Shown one piece after another: positions 11,131 through 21,389 of a stretch of 64,000 nucleotides of DNA. The DNA comes from Linderina pennispora. Its lineage: Eukaryota > Kickxellomycota > Kickxellomycetes > Kickxellales > Kickxellaceae. Both the position numbers and the translations under genes were made by a program. Numbering within the stretch: position 1 is the first letter of the stretch; every line of letters starts with the position of its first letter. Below the pieces are notes generated by a model. That model made no database searches. It was not told where the DNA came from and saw only the letters and a list, made by a program, of their open reading frames with translations. Location of the stretch: positions 1 to 64,000 of the forward strand of contig NW_024468259.1 in assembly GCF_002104995.1 (NCBI RefSeq), given 5' to 3'.

Positions 11131-11973
11131 ATGGCGCATGAACCACGTACTCCCAACAACCTTCAGTGCCTTATCGCCGGTGGACTTGCCGGTATGGCCG
11201 TCGATACAGCGCTGTTTCCACTGGACACAATCAAGACCCGGCTACAAGCCAAGGGCGGGTTTCTGGCAAGCGGGGGCTTCCGCGGTATCTACGCCGGTCT
11301 CTCGTCGGCTGTGATCGGCTCCTCCCCGGGCGCCGCCATGTTCTTCCTCACATACGAAAAAGTCAAGGCCATGGCCGAGCGGCGAGTTTCCAAAGAGTAC
11401 CAGCCGGCCGTGCACATGTTTGCAGCGTCCGCCGGTGAGGTCGCCGCCTGCATGGTCCGCGTGCCCACTGAGGTGATCAAGCAGAGACTGCAGACCAAAC
11501 ACCATCCATCGCTAGGCAAGGCAGTCCGCGGCACATACCATGCAGAGGGCATTCTGGGGTTCTACCGCGGCTACCTGACGACTGTGGTGCGAGAGATTCC
11601 GTTTACATGCATTCAGTTCCCGATCTACGAGTACATGAAGGTGTGGTATGCGAAGAAGCAGGGTAGGCCAACCCAGGCATGGGAGGCGGCGGTATGCGGA
11701 TCGATTTCGGGTGGATTTGCTGCTGCCGTTACAACCCCGCTGGATGTCGTAAAGACCCGGGTCATGCTGTCAATGAAGGGCATGGAGGCACACATGCAGT
11801 ACTCGGGTATTGGCAACACGCTTGTGCGGATCGCCCGCGAGGAGGGCTTCAGGGCTCTGTTCAGCGGAGTTGTGCCCCGCACTATCTGGATCAGCATCGG
11901 TGGATTCGTGTTCCTGGGCTCATACGAAAAGGTCAAGGCTGTAATGATGGATCACAAAATCCTTTCGACATAG
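11131..11973 (+). CDS. PET8: Mitochondrial S-adenosylmethionine carrier
   Basis: 280 aa, intact, single exon. Three mitochondrial-carrier repeats each carry the PxD/ExxK/R signature: PLDTIKTRLQ, VPTEVIKQRLQ and PLDVVKTRVM, the second with the usual Thr-Glu variation. The block GGFRGIYAGLSSAVIGSSPG AA (split here for length), with MFFLTYE after it, is characteristic of the SLC25A26/Pet8 subfamily that imports SAM across the inner mitochondrial membrane for methylation, lipoate and biotin synthesis. Length is typical (about 270-285 aa). The start is well placed after an A/T-rich leader. No frame breaks. Confidence 0.93.
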   Translation: MAHEPRTPNNLQCLIAGGLAGMAVDTALFPLDTIKTRLQAKGGFLASGGFRGIYAGLSSAVIGSSPGAAMFFLTYEKVKAMAERRVSKEYQPAVHMFAASAGEVAACMVRVPTEVIKQRLQTKHHPSLGKAVRGTYHAEGILGFYRGYLTTVVREIPFTCIQFPIYEYMKVWYAKKQGRPTQAWEAAVCGSISGGFAAAVTTPLDVVKTRVMLSMKGMEAHMQYSGIGNTLVRIAREEGFRALFSGVVPRTIWISIGGFVFLGSYEKVKAVMMDHKILST

Positions 11974-12353
11974 CGTTTTGCCAAGCGGTATATGGCAAGC
12001 GTTTTGAGTGATAAAAATATCACGCTGCTACACCGGGTCCAGACATCGCCCTAACAAACGGTCGTTTTAATGGCCAGAACATAAGGTAGCATGCATGTTC
12101 TCTGATGTTGCGCATTGCTCGCTACTACTATATAAATGGACTGCTACCCTTGCCTGGCCATGGCAATTGCTGATAAAGTGATATATGTAATTCAAAAATG
12201 GGCAAGCGGTATGCTTTATTTATGAGTTCGCTTGCTTCATCGAGACTATTTCATCAACAAAGGAGTTGTTCGCACAGATATCATTATACTTGAGTGGAAG
12301 GTCATCAGAGATATTTCCTGCACCACCGATATCGACTCCTATCACTCGATGGT
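11974..12353. other. Convergent 3' region
   Basis: AT-leaning spacer between the 3' ends of PET8 and the surface-protein gene. No feature recognised. Confidence 0.4.
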
Positions 12354-13408
12354 TCAGCGTTTCCGAAGAAGGATCCCAGGATGCATTGCATTTGGCTTTT
12401 TTTTCCAGCGCTTAAAGGCAGTATGTGATATCAAATATCGCAACCAGAGCTGCCGTGGTCGAGCCAATGGCAATTCCAATGACCGCGCCTTTGGAAATTC
12501 CGCCTTCATCCTTCTTCGAGTCTGTGCTGGAGGTCTCCCTAGTAGTAGTTGAGAAAACCACAAGGCCATTGCTGTACCCAGTAGAAGGTGTCGCGGTATC
12601 CAAGGCTTCTGTTCTAACCGTCAGTGACCGTGATACTGATGCCGACACTGGTTCAGATTTTGATTCTGCTGATGGAGATGATGATGATGATAGCGATGAT
12701 GATGACAAGGTTCCGGAGGATGAAGGCGTGTACACGAGCCTGTTACGAGGTCTAATCCCAGAGTGGCCAACAATCTTTGTACCTGAGACGGCCGCCACGC
12801 TAGAAGTCGCCAGCTAGTAATCATTGTCTTTTGACACCGTAAACTTGGATACATCCCCGAGGTAAAAGGTTCCAAAATACACGCTGATGTCAGACAAGAA
12901 GCATATGTAGTTGTCGATCCGCGTGTAGTAATGGAACATTTTTGCTCCGCTGCAAAGGTCGGCTCCGTATGCTGCAGAGTGGGAGTAGATGTAGTCGAGC
13001 TCGATTCCGCCCGTGAGCGAGCCAATGCTAAAGTATGTTGGCTTTCCTGAATTGAAATGGAGTATAGCGATGTTGTTTGCCAATGTGGTTGTCATAGCGT
13101 GGGTTTATATCGATTTGCTCAATAGCTGTTCTGTTCGGTGGGTAGCTGTTGATACTTTCAATGTAAACCCCGTACTTTATGCTTGGGTCAAGGTCGCCAG
13201 AACTATCGAAATCGAAGCAGATTGCAGCAGCATAGCCAGACGAGTTTCTGAACAGATCCATTTTGCAAGATGTCTGCTGGCCATTCTTGCCAGAAACGCT
13301 ACGGACATCGGATGTGCTTTGCTTATCGACAGCCACCCTGCTGGCCAATGTCGACAGGAGTAGCATACCAATGAGTGATATGTAACTAGGCATTGAGCGT
13401 ATGCTCAT
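12354..13408 (-). CDS. Secreted/type I membrane protein with internal in-frame UAG
   Basis: ATG at 13408. The N-terminus has a signal peptide (SYISLIGMLLLSTLASRVA), followed by an ectodomain of about 190 residues with several Cys and aromatic residues, a Ser/Thr-rich stem of about 90 residues (runs of Ser), a transmembrane helix (GAVIGIAIGSTTAALVAIF) and a short basic tail (KRWKKKP...LLRKR). Two +1 breaks, near 13105 and 12430, must be bridged. In addition, an in-frame TAG at 12814-12816 separates ectodomain from stem, while both sides share one frame and have coding character. With the two bases removed the span is 351 codons. It may be a real stop giving a soluble form, a nonsense mutation, or a sequence error. 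No family recognised. Confidence 0.6.
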
Positions 13409-14334
13409 AGTGCTAGGATGATTTCAAGCAGTTGCTCCAAACCTAAGATGGCGAGAACGAGAGAGCAAGTTGAATAGCAGCGAGCATCTCTACCAAATGG
13501 CAACTGGTGAACACCATGCTAGCCTCTTATATGGTTTTCTACGAACTATGCCGTTCGCAAACGATGTGCAGAAGCGATCCCCAATCTCTTTTAGCTGTCG
13601 CTATTGGCAGAGACGGGCTGTCGAAAAAAATAAACTGTGCGCTGGTTTACCAAACTTGAGAAACGACATGCAGATCGGCTAATGCTTTCCTTGTTGCACC
13701 TCTTTTCTGGGTCGTGCACTGCGGGTCGTGGACTGCGGGTGATTTACCAGGAGGATGTTCGCAGCAAGTGAGGATGCGCAGCACGCCAGCAAGCGATGGC
13801 ATTGGATTGTATAACTGACTGCTACAAGCTGGCCATATGTTCCAGTCATAAGCGTGCAGCACAATGAGCCAGACGACCGACCACAGCCACCAGCCAATGA
13901 GCTGGTCCCATGCAACATCCAAGGAGCAAGTCTGATGCAGTGGGGTTTATATGTAGTTCACAGATTTTCCTCGCTGCTAATGTATGAGAGCACATAGGGG
14001 TAGCTCGACCTTTTCCATATACTTTCTGTGCATTCAACTCTAATAAATCCAAGAGCGCTTTATATTTTACTTTGTGGGTGCAGCTGCATCCACTTCAGAC
14101 AGGATAGTTTGCGAGGCTTTGGAAAACTACACAGGCGTGATCTGCATCCAGGCCCGCTGGGATCAGGGGGCAACCGGATTACGTCAAGCGGCTGGTAAAC
14201 CTTCCAGCGAGTTCTTGCGCGAGCTTCAGAGCTACAAAACCACGGTCCACGCACGAGGGTGTGGCCACCGTTTCTCTCTCTTCTCGACAATTTCAACAAC
14301 CTTTTTACCTCACATTTCCCAATTGCTAACAAGA
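13409..14334. other. Divergent intergenic region upstream of p23
   Basis: About 0.9 kb upstream of both the leftward surface-protein gene and rightward p23. A short imperfect direct repeat (GGGTCGTG followed by ACTGC, twice) lies at about 13709-13740. No ORF of coding character. Confidence 0.4.
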
Positions 14335-15007
14335 ATGGCCAGCACGACGTAAGTTTATCATAGGGGAGCATGGGCCGCCTGAAATTCCATGCGCAGATAT
14401 GCTAAGCGCGTCTCTTTTTTGCTGTAGCCGTCATCCCGAAGTTCTCTGGGCGCAGCGCGAGGACCTCGTCTACCTGACAGTGAACCTGCACGATGCGCAG
14501 GATGCGGACATCGACCTGCAGGAGACATCAATTGATTTCAAGAACACGACGGACGCGAAGGACTACGCGTTCCACATTGACTTCTTTGACAAGATCGATA
14601 TCGCGACGTCGAAGCGGTCCGCTACGGGACGCTACGTGTTCATGGTGCTGAACAAGGCCAAGGGCGAGTGGTGGCCGAGACTGACCAAGGAGAAGGTCAG
14701 GCTGAACTTTGTCAAGACCGATTTCGCTCGCTGGAGAGATGAGGATGATTCGGAGGACGAGGCCCCTGCCGTTCCGGATGGCATGGACTTTTCGCAGTTC
14801 GGCATGCCTGGCATGGGCGGCATGCCTGGAATGGGCGGTATGCCTGGAATGGGCGGTATGCCTGGAATGGGCGGTATGCCTGGCATGCCTGGTGGTATGG
14901 ACTTCAGCCAGATGTTGGCCAACGCCGGTGCTGCCGGCGGTGCTCCTGGCGATCTCCCCCAGTTCGACGAGTCCAGCGATGAGGAGGAGGAGGAGGAGTC
15001 CAAGTAA
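14335..15007 (+). CDS. SBA1: Hsp90 co-chaperone p23 (Sba1/PTGES3), one intron
   Basis: Two exons: 14335-14348 and 14428-15007, with a 79-bp intron starting GTAAGT and ending TGTAG. Splicing gives MASTTRHPEVLWAQREDLVYL, the classic p23 CS-domain start, and 197 aa in total. The CS beta-sandwich continues through LDLQET-like and FKNTTDAKDY segments and the conserved GEWWPRLTKEK (WPRLTKE is the p23 hallmark). p23 stabilises ATP-bound Hsp90 in the cytosol. The acidic tail contains about five copies of a GMPGMG-type repeat encoded by an 18-bp tandem unit (about 14808-14895), then a Glu-rich end. AATAAA at 15045-15050 is a plausible poly(A) signal. The downstream gene NHP2 is convergent, 160 bp away. 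Confidence 0.95.
14808..14895 (+). repeat. 18-bp tandem repeat encoding GMPGMG units in p23
   Basis: Four to five near-identical 18-bp units (GGYATGCCTGGMATGGGC) in frame within the p23 tail. The units differ only at third positions and one Ala/Gly-neutral site, suggesting replication slippage under protein-level constraint. Confidence 0.85.
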
Positions 15008-15167
15008 GGACCTTTCTGCAAGCAAGCGCTGTCTTCACACCAGCAATAAAGCACCACATCTCGATCCGATCTGCATGTCAGTACTAGTTGCAATCGTGTG
15101 CCTTGTATCAGCAAGGTTTTTAAAATATTTTTAGAGTACTAAGAAACACGGGTTGGTTGTTTTTTTG

Positions 15168-15677
15168 TTACGCCTGGATAACACCAGCAGCGGCAGTCTC
15201 CAGCAGCTTGTCGTCGAGCTCCTTCGCAGCGGCAAAGCACTCATCGTACGAGTCCTTGTAGTCCTCGTGGGCCTCGCCCTTGCCGCCCTTGCCGCCCGGC
15301 ACAATCATGATGCAGCACGTCGGCCGCTTGGTCGAGCACGAGCCGCCGAGCTCCTCCTTGGTCGGCACAAAGCAGTACGGCACGTTGCTGTCCTCGCACA
15401 GAATCGGGATGTGTGACAGCACGTCCATCGGCGAGATGTTGCCGGCCATCACGACCAAGCCCTTCTCGCCCTTGCGCAGGCCCTTCACAACCTCCTTCAC
15501 GCCGCGCTTGACGTGCCGGTGCTTGGCCGCCTTCTTCACGGTCTTCAGCACCTTCTTTGCAAGCTTCTTGTCGGCCAGCGGGTGCGCAATGGGCGCCAGA
15601 ATACCAGGGGCGGCTGACTCGTCAGCGGCGGTGTCCACGACGGCCGATGTGTGCTCCTTCTTATGCGACTTGCCCAT
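15168..15677 (-). CDS. NHP2: H/ACA snoRNP protein Nhp2 (L7Ae family)
   Basis: 169 aa, intact, ATG at 15677. After a Lys-rich N-terminus the L7Ae/Nhp2 RNA-binding domain is clear: GVKEVVKGLRKGEKGLVVMA GNISP (split for length), HIPILCEDSNVPYCFVPTKE ELG. Nhp2 binds H/ACA guide RNAs for pseudouridylation in the nucleolus, together with Gar1 (also in this window at 55187-55834), Nop10 and Cbf5. The C-terminal extension beyond the canonical domain is short and acidic or Ala-rich (KELDDKLLETAAAGVIQA). Convergent with p23 and adjacent to FYV10 on the same strand. Confidence 0.93.
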   Translation of the reverse strand: MGKSHKKEHTSAVVDTAADESAAPGILAPIAHPLADKKLAKKVLKTVKKAAKHRHVKRGVKEVVKGLRKGEKGLVVMAGNISPMDVLSHIPILCEDSNVPYCFVPTKEELGGSCSTKRPTCCIMIVPGGKGGKGEAHEDYKDSYDECFAAAKELDDKLLETAAAGVIQA

Positions 15678-15977
15678 GGTTGTTCTGAATGGAGGCGGTG
15701 GTATGATGAGTAATAGAGATTTCCAGGTGCTATGGATTGGCGGTTGGAGTAAAAGAGGCGAGGTGAGGGGAAAAAGTTGGCGTTGCATGGAGTTTTTTTT
15801 TCCTTAGAGGCTAGATCAGAATTCGCTGATCCAGACTGTAATCGGTGCCGAACATCACCACGGCGTGATCAAGACCTCTACTCGTTATAGGTGACCTGAC
15901 ACAAGAATTGGGCGATATGGCGAAAAGACTGTTACTCGATTTCGAACAGCAGAGATTCTAGGCAGGCACAGACATAG

Positions 15978-17246
15978 CTAGCTGATGAACAGCTTCTTGC
16001 ACTCGGCCAGACCGAATGTTTCGCTGGTACGTGGGCACTTGACCTTGCCGCTGTTGTTGGCAGCCATCTCGTTGAGCGAGTTGAACGAGTACACATAGCC
16101 ATTGGGCAGACGCATGGGCGGGTTGTCCTCGTTCATGTTCTCGCCGGTGATGCGGCAGACCAGATTCGAGTTGACATGGTGGCTGAGCGGCAGGTCCTGG
16201 GCCAGCTTGCCCAGGGTGTCGCGCTGACACACGGGGCAGTTGCGGTTGTGCTCGGCGTCGTCGTCCGAGATGCAAGCCGGTGTTTTGAGTGCCGAGAGCC
16301 CTGTTTGCAGTAGCAAGTGCAGCAGCGGCTGAGATGGCAGGTGGTGGAGCTGGAATATCACCATGCGGAACTCCTGCGCCAGGGTGTCCCACCGGCCAAT
16401 ATCAAACATGGCCCTGTACGGCGGGCATGGGGTGTCGGGCGGGAACGCCAGCAATGTCATGGCACGCTGGATGCGAGGCATCTGGGTCTCTGACCATGCC
16501 ACCAGGTGCTTTTTGGCATAGACGATGGCCTCTGCAGTGTTGCGCGCCCTGATTAACTCGATATACTCTTGCAGGCGCAGCTCAAACTCTAGCGAGCTAT
16601 CAATCTTGCGCAGCGCACTGCGGTTGTCGGCACACCACTGCAGCGTGCTCCGGCACAGGTGCTGCTCCTTCAGGTCCCGCTCAATCCGCATCACCAGTGT
16701 AAATAGCGACGAGTCAGCGAAATGCTCCAGGCCATTGCTGTCTATCAGCTGCTGTGCTGTCGATGTGTGGCCGCTGCGCAGCATGTAGTCTATCAGCACG
16801 CGGTCGAGCCGTGTCCGACACCACCGCTCAAACTCGGGCTGTGTTGATGACGTGAATGTGCTGAGCTCGTTGAGCTGCATGGCCCGCTGCTTTGACCGCT
16901 GGATGAGCAATGCCTCCTCCTGCTTGACCACCTCCAGCTTGCGCTTCAGGGTTTTCAGTCTGTCTATCATTCCGTCCAGAGCCCCGTTGATGTCCCCGGC
17001 CTCCGCGCTGCCTGACCGCTTTATCAGGCTGCTTACTGTCGAGCTCACATCCTTTGTGTCCCGCTCTGCCTGCTTCTGCGACTGCCGCACTGCCCGCTTC
17101 AGCTGCTCCAACGGCACCTACAATGCACCCGAATGAAAAATGAGCCCCGTGTGCATTCTGGCTTTGACAGGAGGTGGAATGCACCAGCTTACCTTCATGA
17201 AGGGCTCCTCAATAGCCAGCATTTGCTCGACATTTATCTTGTCCAT
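15978..17246 (-). CDS. FYV10: GID/CTLH E3 ligase subunit Fyv10/MAEA (Gid9), one intron
   Basis: Exon 1 is 17193-17246 (MDKINVEQMLAIEEPFMK), then a 75-bp intron with donor GTAAGC and acceptor TGTAG, then exon 2 at 15978-17117. Together they give 397 aa. Domains in order: N-terminal coiled coil (residues about 20-110), LisH (RVLIDYMLRSGHTSTAQQL), CTLH/CRA region (RDLKEQHLCRSTLQWCADNR...LEFELRLQEYIELIR), and a degenerate Gid-type RING at the C-terminus with NCPVCQ, KVKCPRTSE and the HHVNSNLVC segment. With Rmd5 it forms the RING heterodimer that ubiquitylates gluconeogenic enzymes. The frame is intact; intron phase and splice sites are consistent. Confidence 0.94.
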
Positions 17247-18059
17247 TTATGACAGAAAATACGGTGGAATTTATTATGTTGGGAAAGTGGTAAGAAGAGG
17301 AGCGCTGCAGCAGCGAAGGGCTGGTGGGCACGGGGTTTAGAGATGGCAGGCATGGGCACTATTAAGCGGGTGACGTCTGCTAACAAGCGATAAATCGAGG
17401 CCTTGCGAGCGCTCACCTCGCATCAGCCGACTCGCACGTGCCGAGTGAGGGGAGGCAGGGAACAGCATTCTTGGGCCTGAAATAGCACCCAGCGATGAGG
17501 GGAGGTCGGCGCAGCGCAGACCCTCGGGTCTGATTCCTACTGCACATATGGCGTTTACTCGCAATTATAGCGCAAAAAATGGAAGACAGTTGGGCATGTA
17601 GCGCAGGGACATGACGACAGCACCGATACTGCCACCGCGGAAGCAACAGATACATGCAATGGAAATGGCTGCAGGTGCCACTGGCATTGACACCCTGCTC
17701 GCATGTGCCGGGCTGTGTATCTAGAGGATCCCAGTGTCATATGGCACTTGTCATTTTCTGGTGCGGTAGCTGGTTCACTGCTGGCCAACACAAAGCAGAG
17801 CTGGAAGCGCTGCAGCAGCAGGCGGACATGGGTATTGTCCGGCATTTTTAGCCATCAGCTGGCACAGTGAGCGTTGGGATTTTTCGTTCATGTCCTTTTC
17901 CGACCTCTTTCTCTTCTCCTCAATGGTTCCTTTGCGAAATTGCAATCCTACCTACTTTTACGTTCTGTCCAGGCCCTTTGACGCTTTAGCGACTGCCCTT
18001 CTCTAGCCTCCAGAGAGGAGCCTCTTTTCTGTATTTTATTTACCTTGCACACACGCATC
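17247..18059. other. Divergent intergenic region
   Basis: About 0.8 kb between divergent FYV10 and the ubiquitin-like-domain gene, with a T/C-rich stretch before the latter's ATG. No feature recognised. Confidence 0.4.
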
Positions 18060-20663
18060 ATGTCTACTGTAGATATCGGAGACGACAGCGCCGACAGCTT
18101 GGCGGGCAACGCTGGCGCTACAGGCGGGTGGAGCCTTCGCGTCAAAGCGCTTCTGGAAGGCGGCGCAGAGCGCGAGTACCGAGTACAAGTCCAGCCCAGC
18201 GCGACAGTCGGCGACTTCCGCACGAAGCTGTCCAGCAAAAGCCAGGTGGCAGTACACCGGCTGCGACTTATTTTCAGCGGGCGGGTGCTTGCCAACGACA
18301 GCCAGAGGCTAGCAGACGCCGGGGTGGAGGATGGCTGTGCCTTGCATATGGTTGTGCGCCCCGCTGCCACAGCCGGAAACAGCGATGCTGCCAGCGGCCA
18401 GCAGCGCGAATCACCTGGGCAGGGGCGAGCAGCTACCGATGGGCGCCAGGGAGCCGGGCGCTCGGTGACCGTCGACATTCCCATCTACTTCCATGCTCCG
18501 GAGAATGTGCGATCCGAGCAGGACCAGCAGCAGCAGCGTGACCGGCTGGGGCGGACCATCGCTACGGTGTACCGGAACTTTGGAGCCGGCGATGGCGGCG
18601 AGTGGATCGCAAGGACTTTGACCGGCAGCATGTACCGCATTGACCGGGAAGCCGCCGAGCGGGATCTGCTGACGGACGAGGAGATGAGCCGCGGGACTGT
18701 CCCCAGAACGGCTCTGTATCCGGCTAGCGAGTCAGAGCACTCGGGAACGCCGATTCCCGGGCTTGTGTATTCGCAAACCACCAGCGGCCAGGAAATGGCA
18801 CCACAGCGCGTGGTAGTCGCGACACGACCGCAGCCAACGCGCTCCCAGGCAAACGAGCTCATCTACGATTTGCTTGAGAACATCCTGCCCGCCGTACGTC
18901 GCGTGCCCGGCAGGGAAAACTTTGAATTCGATAGACCATCGACAAGGCAGTCGCGGTACATCTCGCACTCGGAGCCTGCTGTCGAGCAGGTGGGCGCTGC
19001 TGGCCTGGCAGTCAGGAACCTGGGCGATGCCCTGGTCGAGGTCGGCCGCATGTTCCAGCACATCGGCCTGGGTATCCGGGACACTGCCCATGGTGAGTCG
19101 CAAGCGGATGCCGAGGACAGGTCGCAGCTTGCCGAGCGCGCGGCCCAGGCTGCCCGCCAGGTTCTGGCCGCAGCACCGCTGGCACTGCCCTTCCTTGAAA
19201 GCTCGGTGCAGCTGCCAGCCGAGCTGCCGTCCGCCCGCACCAACCCTACAACCCGAGGCGTGTCTGCATCAAGACATGACCATATTCTCTGCGTGTCAGC
19301 TTCACATGGCCGCCGCCGGAACCGCCGCATGGCTATGGGGCTGTTGTCGAGCCCAGGGAACGCTATGTTCTTTGGTCCGGGCGTGTCAGCCGATTACACA
19401 GAGTTCCTGGCGCCCCAAATGGTTGTCGAGTCCATGGCTACATGGACCCACCCAGCCCCGCCCGCCGGGATGCAGCATGGAACAGCGGATGCACAGACAC
19501 AGAGACCTAATACGCAGGCGTATGTAGCAACTATGCAGGCTGCACAGAGGTTTGGTGCTTCAGCTCTTGCCTCGGCTTCGACTGCTACCACTGGTTCAGC
19601 AGCGACAGGTCGAAACACTTTCTGGAACGTGGTCAACTCAGCTCCAGCGCCAACGGCACATGACAATGGAGCAAATACAGCATCTGGTCGTGCTGCACCA
19701 AGCACAGGAGACAGCACGCGCATGCATGCTACCCGGACTCTGCAGAACGGCAATATACTCGATGTCTACATTGACACCATTGCCGACCCATCCGAGCTGG
19801 TCCGCAGAATCCGCAGTGCTGCTCAGCCAGCGCCAACCCCCGCCCAGCCGCAGCCAGCAACCTCCTCACAACCAGCACCTGCCCGACCACAGCCAGCAGC
19901 ATCCTCGCAGCCAATACCCACGGAGACATCTAACGCCCAGCAGGATCTCGCCGCCAACCCAAACTTCCTCGGCTTCATTGACCGCCTGTACACGCTCGGC
20001 AGCCAGGCCTCGTTGGGCGACGATCGGTCCGACCGCTCCACCACCACCGAATATGGCTCGGCCGCTGGCTCAGTCACCGGCGGCACTGGCGGCCACCCAC
20101 CACGCATATTCTCCACCTTCAGCGGCAGCAGTGGAGCACAAGGCATGTCTGTGCCAAGCACCAGCGACTCGCCGTTTTCATTCACATCCATGGTCCTCGG
20201 CTTCGAGCCCATAGCCACCACGGCTGGCGCGCCCCCGCGCCCTTCCGATGCCCAGGACTCTGCGACGCCAGCGGCGAATTCGCAGCAGACCCAGCCGCAG
20301 CGCATCTTTGCCTCTACCCGCGGTGCAATGCCTGGGTCCTTTGGCCCCCTGCAGCTCACCTCGGGCGCCAGCCCAGTGAGCCTGTCGGCCCAGTGGTCGA
20401 CGCTTTTGCAGGCGGTTGCCGGTGATTCTAATGAGGCGCGTGCGGGTCACTTGCCGACAGATGCGGGCGACCAGATGTCACCGCAGGTGGGTGAGACACG
20501 GCCGCGCTCGAATTCGTCGTCGCAGCATGGGTACGCCGATGCGGAGGCATCGGGTTCCTCTAGCAGCACGCACAGCTGCGCTGACGCTAGCATGAACAAG
20601 CGTCACAAGAAGAACGACCCAGGCGACGGCCCTAGTGGCCAGGGCGGTTCGGGTATTTGCTGA
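18060..20663 (+). CDS. Large ubiquitin-like-domain protein (BAG6/Scythe-like)
   Basis: 867 aa, intact, single exon, start at ATG 18060 (MSTVDIGDD). Residues about 25-105 form a ubiquitin-like domain: LRVKALLEG, ATVGDFRTKL, HRLRLIFSGRVLANDSQRLA and VEDGCALHMVVRP align with beta1-beta2, helix and beta3-5 of ubiquitin-like folds. A middle region has conserved-looking helices (IPIYFHAPENV..., VRNLGDALVEVGRMFQHIG). The remainder is Ala/Pro/Gln/Ser-rich low complexity with repeated AQPQPA-type segments, ending in a basic MNKRHKKN. N-terminal UBL plus long Pro/Gln-rich body resembles BAG6 (protein quality control and tail-anchored targeting) or Dsk2/ubiquilin shuttles; no UBA or BAG domain could be identified by eye. 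The UBL is secure; the orthology is not. Confidence 0.75.
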   Translation: MSTVDIGDDSADSLAGNAGATGGWSLRVKALLEGGAEREYRVQVQPSATVGDFRTKLSSKSQVAVHRLRLIFSGRVLANDSQRLADAGVEDGCALHMVVRPAATAGNSDAASGQQRESPGQGRAATDGRQGAGRSVTVDIPIYFHAPENVRSEQDQQQQRDRLGRTIATVYRNFGAGDGGEWIARTLTGSMYRIDREAAERDLLTDEEMSRGTVPRTALYPASESEHSGTPIPGLVYSQTTSGQEMAPQRVVVATRPQPTRSQANELIYDLLENILPAVRRVPGRENFEFDRPSTRQSRYISHSEPAVEQVGAAGLAVRNLGDALVEVGRMFQHIGLGIRDTAHGESQADAEDRSQLAERAAQAARQVLAAAPLALPFLESSVQLPAELPSARTNPTTRGVSASRHDHILCVSASHGRRRNRRMAMGLLSSPGNAMFFGPGVSADYTEFLAPQMVVESMATWTHPAPPAGMQHGTADAQTQRPNTQAYVATMQAAQRFGASALASASTATTGSAATGRNTFWNVVNSAPAPTAHDNGANTASGRAAPSTGDSTRMHATRTLQNGNILDVYIDTIADPSELVRRIRSAAQPAPTPAQPQPATSSQPAPARPQPAASSQPIPTETSNAQQDLAANPNFLGFIDRLYTLGSQASLGDDRSDRSTTTEYGSAAGSVTGGTGGHPPRIFSTFSGSSGAQGMSVPSTSDSPFSFTSMVLGFEPIATTAGAPPRPSDAQDSATPAANSQQTQPQRIFASTRGAMPGSFGPLQLTSGASPVSLSAQWSTLLQAVAGDSNEARAGHLPTDAGDQMSPQVGETRPRSNSSSQHGYADAEASGSSSSTHSCADASMNKRHKKNDPGDGPSGQGGSGIC

Positions 20664-21389
20664 TAATAGCTGGATGCCACATAATGATGTGGCTGGTTAG
20701 ATAGATCTGTCAAGCTAAAGGTGCTGCTTCTAGCAAGATGTCTCATTAGCTCTATTTCTTGGCAAAGCGACGCAGGCTGCTGTATCCCCGATTCCCTCAG
20801 ATGCGGGGATGGAGAAGTGGCGAAAGCGCCTGTTTCATTTTCGCGGGGGGAGAGATATCGCATACCAATATTGGACTTCATATGCTGTATGAAACACACA
20901 CCATGCTGTCCTCATATTGCCATCAGCCAAGGTCTTGCAAACACCCTGCCAGCACACCCTTCTGCTGGCCATATGCAATTCATATTAACGCACACCCTGT
21001 TCCTGACAGCAAACGCTATGCACCTTTCCATTTCTCCTCAACACGGGCACGCGTGCGAGGTGTCTCCCGGGCGCTTTTGTAGTCGATGTCTGAGACAGTT
21101 TACAAATACCCAGATACTGGTCCACACGCATTTCCCTCCCAAGCCAGCTATGCCATAGCTTTTGGTCTCCGCACTAGCTCTCCCTGGCACCAGCTCCCCC
21201 TTTCCGCTTCTCTTCCCTTTAGTCTATTTTGCACAGAGCTCAGCTACTCTATTTTTGAAAGCAAATTTTACTTTTTGTTGCATTTGGCATCAGTTCCATA
21301 TATCAATCTCCGTGCAACAAGGGGCTTTTTTTGGCATTTACATATAGCACATATTTCATATTCAGCATCAACGCTCCCTGCCGCTTATC
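20664..21389. other. Intergenic between two rightward genes
   Basis: About 0.7 kb, pyrimidine-rich toward the 3' side, presumably the promoter and leader of the anchored-protein gene. No feature recognised. Confidence 0.4.
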
